This document shows, piece by piece, positions 27,013 through 36,237 of a DNA stretch of 64,000 bases. Location of the stretch: the NCBI GenBank assembly GCA_947472735.1, contig CANJBY010000005.1:17175-81174 (forward strand), written 5' to 3'. The first letter of the stretch is position 1. Each line of letters opens with the position of its first letter. The notes below the pieces were generated by a model that made no database searches, was not told the origin of the DNA, and saw only the letters and a program-made list of their open reading frames with translations. A program made the position numbers and the translations under genes. Source of the stretch: Sphingomonadaceae bacterium. GTDB lineage: Bacteria > Pseudomonadota > Alphaproteobacteria > Sphingomonadales > Sphingomonadaceae.

Positions 27013-27795
27013 TTACTTGCCCCGCAGCTTGCGATGCGCCGAAAGGTCGAACACTTCGCTCGGGCCGTTGTCGCTTTCCAGCAGGCCAAGGCGGCGGGCG
27101 ACTTCCTGGTAAGCTTCTTCCTCGCCGCCCAGATCGCGGCGGAAGCGGTCCTTGTCGAGCTTTTCGCCGGTGGTCATGTCCCACAGTCGGCAGCCGTCCG
27201 GGCTGATCTCGTCCGCCAGGATCACGCGACTGTAGTCGCCGTCCCAGATGCGTCCGAATTCCAGCTTGAAATCAACCAGCCGGATGTTGATCGCCGCGAA
27301 CATGCCGGACATGAAATCGTTGATCCGGATCGCCATCGACGAGATGTCCTGCATCTCTTCGTTGCTGGCCCAGCCGAAGCAGGCAATGTGCTCTTCGGCG
27401 ATCATCGGATCGCCCAGCGCATCGTCCTTGAAGTAGTATTCGATCAGGGTGTGCGGCAGCATCTCGCCTTCGGGAATGCCGAGCCGCTTGCTGATCGAGC
27501 CTGCGGCCACATTGCGGATCACCACTTCGATCGGAATGATTTCCACCTGCCGCACCAGCTGCTCGCGCATGTTGAGCCGCTTGATGAAGTGCGTGGGGAT
27601 GCCGATGTGCGAAAGCCGCGTGAAGACATACTCGCTGATGCGGTTGTTGATCACGCCCTTGCCGTTGATCGTGCCCTTTTTCTGGGCGTTGAAGGCGGTG
27701 GCATCGTCCTTGAAATACTGGATGATGGTGCCGGGCTCCGGACCTTCGTAGAGGATCTTGGCCTTGCCTTCGTAGATCTGACGGCGACGCGACAT
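27013..27795 (-). CDS. purC: phosphoribosylaminoimidazole-succinocarboxamide synthase
   Basis: SAICAR synthetase of purine biosynthesis, 260 aa. Family landmarks: [16 protein letters not shown] at the start, [22 protein letters not shown] with the ATP-binding lysine, [17 protein letters not shown], and DFKLEFGR with the catalytic acidic residues, then [14 protein letters not shown]. Start at 27795 has AAGGAA nine bases upstream. The gene stands alone here; no other pur gene is adjacent. Confidence 0.97.
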   Translation of the reverse strand: MSRRRQIYEGKAKILYEGPEPGTIIQYFKDDATAFNAQKKGTINGKGVINNRISEYVFTRLSHIGIPTHFIKRLNMREQLVRQVEIIPIEVVIRNVAAGSISKRLGIPEGEMLPHTLIEYYFKDDALGDPMIAEEHIACFGWASNEEMQDISSMAIRINDFMSGMFAAINIRLVDFKLEFGRIWDGDYSRVILADEISPDGCRLWDMTTGEKLDKDRFRRDLGGEEEAYQEVARRLGLLESDNGPSEVFDLSAHRKLRGK

Positions 27796-28004
27796 GCGGG
27801 TATTCCTTGGGATAAATGCCAAACCCCGGCTGCGGCAGGCCGATTGGCAACTGCGTGGCCGGGGCGTTCTGCCGGCCCTTACGCGAAAAGCCGCTCATGC
27901 GCAATCGAGCGTCCGGTCACTTCCGCAGTGCGCCTCCCGGAACATTTCGGCTCTCCGGCAGATTCCGGACAACAGGCCCAATCGCGAGCCGCCAGGAGAT
28001 CCGC

Positions 28005-28625
28005 ATGAGCAAGGTCCTCGTCCTCTACTATTCGAGCTACGGCCATATCGAGACCATGGCCCATGCCGTCGCCGAGGGCGCGCGCGGCGCCGGTGCGGAG
28101 GTCGTGGTCAAGCGCGTGCCCGAAACGGTTCCGCAAGAGGTCGCGCTGAATGCCCACTACAAGCTGGATCAGTCCGCACCGATCGCGACGGTCGCCGAAC
28201 TCCCCGATTACGACGCGATTGTGATCGGCACCGGCACCCGCTTTGGGCGGATCAGCTCGCAGATGGCTGCTTTCCTGGACGGGGCCGGAGGGTTGTGGGC
28301 CAAAGGCGCGTTAATCGGTAAGGTCGGTGCGGCTTTCACGTCCTCAGCAACGCAGCACGGGGGGCAAGAAACAACCCTGTTCAGCATCATCACCAACATG
28401 CTGCATTTCGGGATGACCGTGGTCGGGCTGGACTATTCCCACACAGGGCAGATGCGGCACGACGAGGTGGTCGGTGGCGCGCCTTATGGCGCGACCACCA
28501 TTGCCGGGGGCGACGGCAGCCGCCAGCCGAGCGAGACCGAGCTGGAAGGCGCGCGCCATCTCGGGCGGCGCGTGGCGGACACGGCGGCTCGCTTGTTCCG
28601 TGCGGACCGGCACGGAGACGATTGA
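28005..28625 (+). CDS. wrbA: NAD(P)H:quinone oxidoreductase, WrbA family
   Basis: A 206-aa flavodoxin-like FMN protein that reduces quinones by two electrons and limits oxidative stress. [24 protein letters not shown] is the phosphate-binding loop; [45 protein letters not shown] is the strongly conserved WrbA core. The start at 28005 follows CAGGAGATCCGC, a good ribosome binding site, and removes 63 non-conserved residues from the track ORF. Confidence 0.95.
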   Translation: MSKVLVLYYSSYGHIETMAHAVAEGARGAGAEVVVKRVPETVPQEVALNAHYKLDQSAPIATVAELPDYDAIVIGTGTRFGRISSQMAAFLDGAGGLWAKGALIGKVGAAFTSSATQHGGQETTLFSIITNMLHFGMTVVGLDYSHTGQMRHDEVVGGAPYGATTIAGGDGSRQPSETELEGARHLGRRVADTAARLFRADRHGDD

Positions 28626-28671
28626 GCCAAACGCGCCGCACCGCTAGGGATGCGCTTCTCAAGGAGAAGCC

Positions 28672-29082
28672 ATGTCTCGCGAAGCCACACTAGCGTTACT
28701 CGGTCGCTACTATCGCGCCTTCAATTCGGGTGACTGGGCTGGCATGCTCAGCTGCCTCGCTGACAATGTCGCCCACGATATCAACCAAGGCGGTCGCCAG
28801 CCCGGCAAGGACGCGTTCCGGGCGTTCCTTGCGCACATGGAGCGCTGCTATCGTGAGCGGCTTGAGGATCTTGTGGTCATGGCTTCGGACGACGGCGCCC
28901 ACGGGGCGGCGGAATTCGTGGTCCACGGCGAATATCTTGCCACTGACGAAGGATTGCCGGAAGCCGATGGCCAGACCTACGTTCTGCCGGCCGGCGCCTT
29001 CTTCGATATCGCGGACGGCCGGATCGCCCGCGTCTCGGTCTATTACAACCTGGCCGACTGGACGGCGCAGGTCGGCGGATGA
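28672..29082 (+). CDS. ketosteroid-isomerase-like SnoaL protein
   Basis: A 136-aa protein with the NTF2/SnoaL cone fold: YYRAFNSGDWAGMLSCLADNVAHDINQGGRQPGKDAFRAFL, then beta strands with AAEFVVHGEYLAT and LPAGAFFDIADGRIARVSVYYN. Members bind or isomerise small hydrophobic molecules, but many have no known activity. The ribosome binding site AAGGAG sits before the ATG. The stop overlaps the GNAT gene as ATGA, so this, the acetyltransferase and the nitrilase-family gene form one operon. Confidence 0.82.
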   Translation: MSREATLALLGRYYRAFNSGDWAGMLSCLADNVAHDINQGGRQPGKDAFRAFLAHMERCYRERLEDLVVMASDDGAHGAAEFVVHGEYLATDEGLPEADGQTYVLPAGAFFDIADGRIARVSVYYNLADWTAQVGG

Positions 29083-29666
29083 ACCTGACGGTCCGGACCC
29101 TTTCCGGCACGGAACTGCATGCGGCGCTCGACGACCTGTCGCGGCTGCGGATCGCGGTGTTCGCGGCCTTTCCCTATCTTTACTATGGTACGCAAGCGTA
29201 CGAACGCGAATATCTGGCCGAGTTCACGGCCTCCGCAGATGCGGTGCTGGTGGCCGCGCTGGACGAGGACCGGATCGTCGGGGCCGCCACTGCCTCGCCC
29301 CTGATTGCGCAGGAAGACTACATCCGCGCGCCGTTTGAGCGGGCCGGAATCGATTCGGCTTCGGTATTCTACTTCGGCGAGAGCGTGTTGCTCCCCGAGT
29401 ACCGCGGTCACGGCATCGGCCACGCCTTTTTCGACCAGCGGGAGGCTGCGGCGCGGAGTTGGGGGGCAAAGTTCGCCAGTTTTTGCGGCGTGGTGCGCCC
29501 ACCCGACCACCCCGCGCGGCCGGCCGGCTATTTCCCACTCGACGCCTTCTGGCGCAAGCGCGGTTATGCTCCGGTCGAAGGGCTGACCGGCAGCTTCAGC
29601 TGGAAGGAACACGGCGAGGCGGAGGAGAACGAGAAGCCGATGCAGTTCTGGATGCGCGAGCTGTGA
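29079..29666 (+). CDS. GNAT family N-acetyltransferase
   Basis: A 195-aa acetyltransferase. The acetyl-CoA-binding motif A region reads FGESVLLPEYRGHGIGHAFFDQREAAARSWG (R-G-H-G-I-G being the pyrophosphate loop). FSWKEHGEAEENEKPMQFWMREL closes the fold. The substrate cannot be predicted. It overlaps the SnoaL gene by four bases at its start and the nitrilase-family gene by four bases (GTGA) at its end, a tightly coupled operon. Confidence 0.88.
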   Translation: MNLTVRTLSGTELHAALDDLSRLRIAVFAAFPYLYYGTQAYEREYLAEFTASADAVLVAALDEDRIVGAATASPLIAQEDYIRAPFERAGIDSASVFYFGESVLLPEYRGHGIGHAFFDQREAAARSWGAKFASFCGVVRPPDHPARPAGYFPLDAFWRKRGYAPVEGLTGSFSWKEHGEAEENEKPMQFWMREL

Positions 29667-30559
29667 CTTGCTTCACCGTCGCCGCTGCGCAATATCCGAT
29701 CGAGCAGCTGGCCGACTGGAATGCCTATGTGGCCAAGCTCACTCGCTGGGTGGAGCAGGCCGCCGCCGGTGGCGCGAGCCTGGCCGTCTTCCCCGAATAT
29801 GGCGCGATGGAGCTGGCCTCGCTCGATCCGGAGACGATGGGCGACCTCGCAGCCTCGCTTCAGTCGGTCACAGCATTGCTCCCGCAGGTTGACGCACTCC
29901 ACGGTGAACTGGCGGCCCGCCATGGGCTGCATTTGCTCGCCGCCAGCGCCCCGGTGCGGCGAGATGATGGAGCCTGGGTCAATCGTGCCCGGCTGTTCGC
30001 GCCCAATGGCAAGTCTTCCCATCAGGACAAGCTGATCATGACCCGCTTCGAGCGCGAGGAATGGGGCATCTCCGCGGGCGGTTCGCTGCGCTTGTTTGAA
30101 ACCACACTTGGCCGCATCGGCATCGTTACCTGCTACGACGGCGAGTTTCCGCTGCTCTCCCGCACGCTGGTCGAGGCCGGTGCGGAACTGCTGCTCGTTC
30201 CTTCCTGCACTGATAGTCTCCACGGCTACTGGCGGGTGCGGATCGGAGCGCAGGCGCGCGCGCTGGAAGGCCAATGCTATGCGGTCCACGCCCCCACCGT
30301 GGGCTCCGCGCCATGGTCGCCTGCGGTGGACGTCAACCACGGTTCGGCGGGAATCTACGGTCCGCCCGATGGAGCCTTCCCGGCGGACGGCGTAGTTGCA
30401 ATCGGTACGCTCGATATGGCGCAATGGGTGTTCGGAGAGATCGACACCGACCGGGTCGCTCATCTCCGCGCCGATGGCGGAGTGCTCAACGTCCGGCACT
30501 GGGCGGAGCAGCCGGGAGCTGCGGCGCTGCCTCCGGTCGAGGTTGTGGACCTGACCTGA
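29663..30559 (+). CDS. carbon-nitrogen hydrolase (nitrilase superfamily)
   Basis: An amidase/nitrilase-fold hydrolase of 298 aa. The Glu-Lys-Cys triad is visible: E in VFPEYGAMEL, K in HQDKLIMTRFE and C in IVTCYDGEFP. The additional QARALEGQCYAVHAPTVG segment is typical of the family. The track ORF begins at 29459 but runs through the GNAT gene; the GTG at 29663, overlapping its stop, gives the normal N-terminus (TCFTVAAAQYP). Together with the GNAT enzyme it may acylate and deacylate one small amine or amide, an inference from operon structure. Confidence 0.9.
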   Translation: MTCFTVAAAQYPIEQLADWNAYVAKLTRWVEQAAAGGASLAVFPEYGAMELASLDPETMGDLAASLQSVTALLPQVDALHGELAARHGLHLLAASAPVRRDDGAWVNRARLFAPNGKSSHQDKLIMTRFEREEWGISAGGSLRLFETTLGRIGIVTCYDGEFPLLSRTLVEAGAELLLVPSCTDSLHGYWRVRIGAQARALEGQCYAVHAPTVGSAPWSPAVDVNHGSAGIYGPPDGAFPADGVVAIGTLDMAQWVFGEIDTDRVAHLRADGGVLNVRHWAEQPGAAALPPVEVVDLT

Positions 30560-30562
30560 CCG

Positions 30563-31306
30563 CTACAAGAAGTTATTCGGCCAGATCATCGTCCGCCACA
30601 TGTGCGCGCTGGGCGAATCGTCAAGGCCCAGGCCTTCCTCCGGCTGGCGGAAGTTGCGGCCGATGATGTCGGTGAACTCTTCCGGCGTCGCGGTTTCCAG
30701 ATCGTCGTAGAAGTAGACGTCGTTGATCGTCACAACCCGTGAGGTCAAGTACCACTTGTGCTCGCGCGCCACCTCGGCATCGCGGCGCAGATAGGCGGGC
30801 ATTTCATAGTCTGGCCCGAAGAATTTGTCATAGCTTACCGGATAGTCATAGCCGACTGCCGGATCGGGCACATAACGCAGTGCCTGATGATACTTGATCG
30901 CCCAGGCCACTTCCTCATCGACATAGGGCGCGACAATCTGAGCGCTCCAGTAGCCGTGATCAGGGCGGACCAGGCAGCCGTTGGAGATGTCGTGCAGCAG
31001 GCAGGCCATCACCACTTTCTCGCTGTGCCCCGCCACCAGCGCCCGCTTTGCGCTGCCAAGCAGGTGCTGGCAGGTCATGTCGGAAAAGCGCAGGCGGAAG
31101 TAATCAAGCAGCGTGGGTCTTTCGGGCATCCGGGGGAGGGCAGGATTGTCGCCCATCATCATCACGGTGTCCGGCCCGAGCCTGGCAAGCAACTCGTTCT
31201 CGTCGTTGATGTTACCCTGCCCGATCACCCCGATGGGCGAGGTCTGGATCAGACGCTCATAGCCCTGCTGGGGGTAAGGCCGGGTATCGCTATGGTCGCC
31301 GAACAT
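30563..31306 (-). CDS. HD domain protein, predicted phosphohydrolase
   Basis: A 247-aa protein with an HD-type metal-binding pattern: GHSEKVVMACLLHDISNG supplies H...HD, and IKYHQALRYVPD a later histidine. It is related to catalase-like/inositol oxygenase-type HD proteins in general look, but the substrate is unknown. ATG at 31306 has GGAG and AGGA just upstream; the track start at 31444 runs across the tRNA gene and is wrong. Convergent with the nitrilase-family gene. Confidence 0.78.
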   Translation of the reverse strand: MFGDHSDTRPYPQQGYERLIQTSPIGVIGQGNINDENELLARLGPDTVMMMGDNPALPRMPERPTLLDYFRLRFSDMTCQHLLGSAKRALVAGHSEKVVMACLLHDISNGCLVRPDHGYWSAQIVAPYVDEEVAWAIKYHQALRYVPDPAVGYDYPVSYDKFFGPDYEMPAYLRRDAEVAREHKWYLTSRVVTINDVYFYDDLETATPEEFTDIIGRNFRQPEEGLGLDDSPSAHMWRTMIWPNNFL

Positions 31307-31399
31307 GATCCTGCTCCGTGTCTTGTGAACCCCGCATAGTGCGGGATACGCGCGGGGACAATCGGGCAAGTCGTGGGGAGAGGCGAAGGGGTGGGGCAG

Positions 31400-31475
31400 T
31401 GGTGCCCGGGGGCGGATTCGAACCACCGACACGCGGATTTTCAATCCGCTGCTCTACCAACTGAGCTACCCGGGC
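31400..31475 (-). tRNA. tRNA-Phe (GAA), CCA encoded
   Basis: On the minus strand the gene starts GCCCGGGTAGCTCAGTTGG and ends CCCGGGCACCA. The acceptor stem GCCCGGG/CCCGGGC is perfect, the D-arm has AGCTCAG...AGAGC, the anticodon stem is GCGGA/TCCGC with loop TTGAAAA (anticodon GAA), and the T-arm has GGTTCGAATCC. Length is 76 with the encoded CCA. Confidence 0.98.
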
Positions 31476-31573
31476 AGCGCCGCCGCGATCGACTGGATGG
31501 GTGGTTACACCCGGGACCGGTCGCGCTTGGAAGCGCGCCTATGGCGAAGCGGGCGCAGCTTGGCAAGCCTCAT

Positions 31574-31741
31574 TTACTCGTCCGGCGGGAGATCGGGTTC
31601 GGCCGGCGGACCCGGCAAGGCGTAGCCATCGTCCAGCCACTTGACGAGGTCGCGGTCTCGGCAGCGGGTCGAGCAGAAGGGGCTATGCTCGGCGCTGCGG
31701 GGCTTGCGGCAGATCGGACATTTGCGGACCGGGTGAGTCAT
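31574..31741 (-). CDS. yacG: YacG, zinc-finger DNA gyrase inhibitor
   Basis: A 55-aa protein that the ORF track misses because of its size. It begins MTHPVRKCPICRKP and continues SPFCSTRCRDRDLVKWLDDGYALPG, i.e. the CPxC ... FCSxRC four-cysteine zinc finger and the DL..WL signature of YacG. YacG binds GyrB and inhibits DNA gyrase in E. coli. Its ATG overlaps the stop of the RNase E/G-like gene (ATGA), and the infA-maf-RNase-yacG order is the standard one in this group. Confidence 0.92.
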   Translation of the reverse strand: MTHPVRKCPICRKPRSAEHSPFCSTRCRDRDLVKWLDDGYALPGPPAEPDLPPDE

Positions 31742-32712
31742 GATGCCACCGCCTGCGCGAAGCCGGCATCAAGCGCAAGGGCGGAATCGCTGCGCCACTC
31801 CAGCTGCCGCCCAGTCCGCCGCGCCAGTTCGGTTTCCCACTCCGGCCGAATAGCGGCGCGAACTGCGGGGTGGAGCGTGAGAAGCAGGAGTCCGGGTTCG
31901 GCCATCCGCTCGGCCTGACGCAGCAGCAGGCGCGCGGCGGCGCCGGCACGGTCGGCCGCGACGCGGTGGAGCAGCGAGGACCGCTCGAGCCGGGCAACAA
32001 GTTGGACGAAGCCGAAGCCGTTCATCGCCGTACTCTCGTGCGGCCACCCGGCCAGAGCCTGGCCAAGCGCTTCGTCGACCGCGCGGCGGTCGGGCTTGTC
32101 GGAGAGGCTCGGGAAGTCGATGCCGATCGAACCGCCCAGGTCAAGCCAGAGGATGGACTCGGCGATAGAGCGGGTCGCGCTCAGGGCGAGTTCGGGTGCC
32201 CTCAAGTGACCATCGACGTCGATCAAGGTCATCGCCGGCGTCGCACTGAAGGTCAGCGAGCCGCCGGAAAAATCCGTTGTGCCGCTCCATGCAAGGCCGA
32301 AGACCTCTTCCCACATACCGGCCGGAAAAGCACGGACGGTGGAGACGCTCCGGCCCTCGGCCATCAGGGCTTGGGCCAGCGAGGGCGCCGGGCGGAGCGG
32401 ATCGGCCGTCGGTCGGCATTGAGCGCGCTTGTAGCGGCCGGTTTCCGCCATGGCGGCGCGGGTTACGGCAACGCGGAGCGGACTGCCTTCGCTGGCATCG
32501 CGGGGCAAGCCGGATACGAGGGCTTCCTCGCCGTCCGGCAGCCGGACAGTGCCGCGCGGATTTCCCGCGCTACGGGCGACAAGAACGGCCTCGGTGACGA
32601 GGCCGGCGGCGGCCCGGCCGGGCCAGTAGATCCTGGCGTCGGTAACCTGGCCAGCTTCAACGCAGATCGCTCGCTCCTCAGCGATTCCGTCCTCGATCAA
32701 CCACTCAGCCAA
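31738..32712 (-). CDS. short RNase E/G family protein
   Basis: A 324-aa protein related to the catalytic part of RNase E/G. The N-terminus has an S1-like start (ERAICVEAGQVTDARIYWPG), and the conserved metal-site block appears as LWLDLGGSIGIDFPSL (DLGGLIVIDF in RNase E/G). It is about 160 residues shorter than RNase G, and I see no CPxC zinc link. It overlaps maf by eight bases upstream and yacG downstream. A minimal RNA-processing enzyme is likely; whether it is active or only structural cannot be told here. Confidence 0.75.
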   Translation of the reverse strand: MAEWLIEDGIAEERAICVEAGQVTDARIYWPGRAAAGLVTEAVLVARSAGNPRGTVRLPDGEEALVSGLPRDASEGSPLRVAVTRAAMAETGRYKRAQCRPTADPLRPAPSLAQALMAEGRSVSTVRAFPAGMWEEVFGLAWSGTTDFSGGSLTFSATPAMTLIDVDGHLRAPELALSATRSIAESILWLDLGGSIGIDFPSLSDKPDRRAVDEALGQALAGWPHESTAMNGFGFVQLVARLERSSLLHRVAADRAGAAARLLLRQAERMAEPGLLLLTLHPAVRAAIRPEWETELARRTGRQLEWRSDSALALDAGFAQAVAS

Positions 32713-33280
32713 TGGGAAAGCCCGCAGCCTTTAGCAATGCCCGCGTTTCGAACAGCGGCAGACCGACCACGCCGGAATGGCTCCCCGAGATCCACGCAAT
32801 CAATCCCTCGGCACTGCCCTGGATGGCGTAGCCTCCGGCCTTGCCGTGCCACTCTCCGCCGGCAAGGTAAGCGGCGATCTCGGCTTCGCTGAGAGGCTTG
32901 AACCGGACAATCGTTTCGGACAGACGTTCGCGCAAAGTGCCATCAGGCGCCTTGAGTGCGGTGGCCGAGAGGACCTTGTGGCGGCGGCCGGACAGCAACT
33001 TGAGGCAATGCCGTGCGGTTGTCTCGTCCTCGGCCTTGGGCAGGATGCGCCGGCCCAGTGCGACGACCGTGTCGCCCGCAAGCACGTGCGCATTGCCGTC
33101 TGCCACCGCAAGCGCTTTTTCGCGGGCCATGCGCGCGGCATAGGCGCGGGGCGGTTCGGCCTTTCGCGGGGTTTCGTCGATGTCGGCAGCGACCAATACG
33201 TCGGGCGCGATTCCCAGTCGGGCGATCAATTCGCGCCGTCTCGGGCTGGCAGATGCAAGGATGAGCCTCAGGGCCGGCAC
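32705..33280 (-). CDS. maf: Maf family nucleotide pyrophosphatase
   Basis: House-cleaning nucleoside triphosphate pyrophosphatase (dTTP/UTP or modified nucleotide class), about 191 aa. LRLILASASPRRRELIARLGI is the P-loop-like start, and LAGDTVVALGRRILPKAED holds the catalytic aspartate. GGYAIQGSAEGLIAWISGSHSGVVGLP is the conserved C-terminal block. The track starts at a GTG at 33307 inside infA; the GTG at 33280 gives the normal N-terminus (PALRLILAS) seven bases after the infA stop. Both are possible. Confidence 0.93.
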   Translation of the reverse strand: MPALRLILASASPRRRELIARLGIAPDVLVAADIDETPRKAEPPRAYAARMAREKALAVADGNAHVLAGDTVVALGRRILPKAEDETTARHCLKLLSGRRHKVLSATALKAPDGTLRERLSETIVRFKPLSEAEIAAYLAGGEWHGKAGGYAIQGSAEGLIAWISGSHSGVVGLPLFETRALLKAAGFPIG

Positions 33281-33287
33281 CCCGGAG

Positions 33288-33533
33288 TTAGAACTGGCCA
33301 GGTCCACCGCGGCCGGGCATGAAGCGGTAGGTGATGCGACCCTTGGTCAGGTCGTAAGGTGTCAGTTCGACCAGCACCTCGTCGCCAACCAGCACGCGGA
33401 TGCGGTTCTTGCGCATCTTGCCGGCCGTATGGCCAAGGATCTCGTGATCGTTCTCGAGCCGCACGCGGAACATCGCGTTGGGCAGCAGCTCGACCACTTG
33501 CCCGCGCATTTCGAGGAGTTCTTCTTTCGCCAT
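33288..33533 (-). CDS. infA: translation initiation factor IF-1
   Basis: An 81-aa S1-like OB-fold protein that occupies the ribosomal A site during initiation. [24 protein letters not shown] and [33 protein letters not shown] are the IF-1 core. It carries a short extra tail [11 protein letters not shown] beyond the common 72 residues, as often seen in alphaproteobacteria. The track start at 33698 adds 55 non-conserved residues; the ATG at 33533 is the family start. Confidence 0.97.
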   Translation of the reverse strand: MAKEELLEMRGQVVELLPNAMFRVRLENDHEILGHTAGKMRKNRIRVLVGDEVLVELTPYDLTKGRITYRFMPGRGGPGQF

Positions 33534-33743
33534 CCGCCTGTCGTGTTCCATCTTCGAGAATATTGGGATGGCGCGCCATAGCGGCGATGCCGGGAAAAGG
33601 GAAGCCTTGGCGCAATCGCGACCGACACCGGAACCCGAGACGTCACGCGACAATTTAATACCCGCCATTCTCTTGCCCCGGCAGCCGCAATTGCGCATTC
33701 GGCGGGAGGACGAGCAGGGGACCGACTTCGTGGAGACTAACGC

Positions 33744-36194
33744 GTGATCCTGCTTTCCGGCCTACCCCTGCTCCTTGCTGCCAATAGTCTGCTTCAGGAT
33801 GCCGCCCTGCCCGGGGACACCGCTCCGGTGGAGCGCGAGCAGGACCTGGGTGGGATCGTTGTCGTGGCGACCCGGATACGGGGCCAGCTCGATGTGCCGG
33901 ATGCGCCGGTCGCCACGCTCGACGAGGAAGAGGTCGCAGCTTACGGCGCGTCTTCGTTGCCGGATCTGATCGCGGCACTGGGTCCGCAAACCGGTTCAGG
34001 CCGGGGAAGGGGCGGCGGCTTTCCGATCATGCTGGTCAACGGCCAGCGGATTTCGAACTTTCGCGAGATGCGCAATTTTCCGCCCGAAGCCATCCGGCGC
34101 ATGGAGATCCTGCCCGAGCAGGTTGCGCTCCGCTTCGGCTTCCCGCCCAACCAGCGGGTGGTGAACCTCATCCTGAAAGACAACTTTTCAAGCCGCACGA
34201 TTGATCTCGAATATGGCCTGCCGCAGCGCGGTGGCTTCTCCACCGCCGAGGGCGAAGCCAGTCTGCTCAAGATCAATGGACCAAGCCGGCTCAACCTTTC
34301 GATCAAGCTGGAAGACTCGAGCATGCTGACCGAGGCCGAGCGCGGGGTCATCCAGCAGGCGGCCAGTCTGCCCGGTGTGAATACCGATCCCGATCCGGCC
34401 GCTGCCCGCAGCCTGATCGCCGACAGCCGGACCCTGACCGGTAATGGCACCTGGACCCGCGGTCTCGGCGAGCAGGGCCTTGGCGGGCAAGTCAGTCTCA
34501 ACCTTGCGGCGAGCCGCGCGGACAGCCTCTCGCTTTCGGGTTTCAATAGTGCGCGACTGATCGATGCTGCGGGCCATACCGAGCTTCGCACTTTCGGCGA
34601 CGCGCTTGAGCGCAGAACCCGCACCGACAATGTGCAAAGCAGCACGTCGTACAACCGCAGCCTGGGCGCCTGGCAACTTGCTGCTACCGTCGATGGCGGC
34701 CACCAGGTCACCACCACCCTGATTGATCGCCGTGCCGATACCACCGGACTGGCTGCGGCGGCGCTTGCTGGCAACCTCGCCATCTCCGGACCGCTCGCGA
34801 TACTCGTCTCGCCGGGGCAGGATACGGCCAGGGTTGCCAGCGACACAGTCACCAGCCTCGTCACTCTGACCGGGCGTCCGCTGCGACTGCCCGCGGGTGA
34901 AGCATCGTTGACCGTCAAGGCCGGTCTCGCCTGGAATGGCATCACCAGCGAAGACACGCGTGGCACGGCCGGCAAGTCGAAGCTGCACCGCGGCGACTTG
35001 TCCGGCGGGTTCAACCTCGCCCTGCCGATCGCCAGTCGCCGGGAAGGCGTGCTCGCGGGTCTGGGCGAGTTGAGCGCGAACCTCTCCGCCGGGTTCGATC
35101 GTCTGTCCGACTTTGGTACCCTGACTGACTGGTCGGCCGGATTGACCTGGTCCCCCACCGAAACGCTTAACCTGCAAGCCAGTTACATGGTCAACGAGGC
35201 CGCCCCGTCTCTGACTGATCTCGGCAATCCCACGGTGGTGACCTTCAACGTACCGGTCTACGATTTCTCCACGGGGCAAACCGCGCTCGTCACGTTCACG
35301 GGTGGGGGCAACCCCCAGCTCCGCCGAGAAACTCAACGCGACCTCAAGCTGACGGCCAATTGGAAAGTGCCGGGCGTTAAGAATGGCAATCTCCTGGTCG
35401 AGTATTTTCGCAACCGTTCAAACAATGTGACCGCATCGTTCCCCTTGCTCACTCCGGCCATCGAGGCCGCAGGCCCCGGGCGAGTTACGCGTGACGCTTC
35501 GGGCCGGTTGACCGCGATCGACCAGCGCCCGGTGACCTTGGCCCGCGAAGAAAGCGAGCGGATCCGCTGGGGGCTCTCGATTGGTGGCCCAGTCGGAAAG
35601 CCTGCTCCGGGCGGCAGAGGTGAAGGCTTTGGGCAAGCTTCAGCTCGGCAGTCCGGCCTTCCCGGTGGCGGCGGTTTTGGGCGCGGCCCCCGCGGAATGG
35701 GACGCGGCGGGCAGGGCCGGTGGAACATCGCGCTGTTCCACACCTGGCGTCTGGCTGAACGCGTCGCGATCGCACCGGGCGGCCCGCTGCTCGATCTGCT
35801 GGGCGGCGATGCCCTGAGCGGAGGAGGGGTGGCGCGCCATGCGATCGAGACCGAGGGCGGGTTCTTCTACAAGGGCTTCGGCTTGCGGCTTAACGGCCGC
35901 TGGAACGCCCCGACCCGGGTGCGAGCTAGCGGTTCGCCCGGATCGTCCGACCTGCGCTTCGGTTCGGTGATCAGATTGAACCTGCGAGCCTTTGTCGACC
36001 TAGGCCAGCAGAAGCGTCTTGCCGATGCCTCATCCTTCTTCAAGGGCGCCCGCCTTGCGTTCACAGTCGACAACCTGTTCGACTCGCGCCAGCGCGTTAC
36101 CGACGCCAGCGGGGCGGTGCCGCTGAGCTACCAGCCCGACTATCTCGATCCGCGCGGACGCGTGTTCGGCATAGACTTCCGCAAGTTGTTCTGA
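33744..36194 (+). CDS. TonB-dependent receptor-like protein with Gly/Arg-rich insert
   Basis: An 816-aa outer membrane protein. A short hydrophobic start ([19 protein letters not shown]) can act as a signal peptide. A TonB-box-like [12 protein letters not shown] and a plug domain follow ([41 protein letters not shown]), then a barrel ending in DFRKLF. Between about residues 620 and 660 there is a Gly/Arg-rich run (GRGEGFGQ...[19 protein letters not shown]). A TAA lies two codons before the GTG at 33744, so this GTG is the earliest start. Substrate unknown. The family is common in sphingomonads and lacks an assigned role. Confidence 0.85.
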   Translation: MILLSGLPLLLAANSLLQDAALPGDTAPVEREQDLGGIVVVATRIRGQLDVPDAPVATLDEEEVAAYGASSLPDLIAALGPQTGSGRGRGGGFPIMLVNGQRISNFREMRNFPPEAIRRMEILPEQVALRFGFPPNQRVVNLILKDNFSSRTIDLEYGLPQRGGFSTAEGEASLLKINGPSRLNLSIKLEDSSMLTEAERGVIQQAASLPGVNTDPDPAAARSLIADSRTLTGNGTWTRGLGEQGLGGQVSLNLAASRADSLSLSGFNSARLIDAAGHTELRTFGDALERRTRTDNVQSSTSYNRSLGAWQLAATVDGGHQVTTTLIDRRADTTGLAAAALAGNLAISGPLAILVSPGQDTARVASDTVTSLVTLTGRPLRLPAGEASLTVKAGLAWNGITSEDTRGTAGKSKLHRGDLSGGFNLALPIASRREGVLAGLGELSANLSAGFDRLSDFGTLTDWSAGLTWSPTETLNLQASYMVNEAAPSLTDLGNPTVVTFNVPVYDFSTGQTALVTFTGGGNPQLRRETQRDLKLTANWKVPGVKNGNLLVEYFRNRSNNVTASFPLLTPAIEAAGPGRVTRDASGRLTAIDQRPVTLAREESERIRWGLSIGGPVGKPAPGGRGEGFGQASARQSGLPGGGGFGRGPRGMGRGGQGRWNIALFHTWRLAERVAIAPGGPLLDLLGGDALSGGGVARHAIETEGGFFYKGFGLRLNGRWNAPTRVRASGSPGSSDLRFGSVIRLNLRAFVDLGQQKRLADASSFFKGARLAFTVDNLFDSRQRVTDASGAVPLSYQPDYLDPRGRVFGIDFRKLF

Positions 36195-36237
36195 AGCCCG
36201 GGATGACGCAGGCGGGGAGATCGCCTATCTGACCCAC

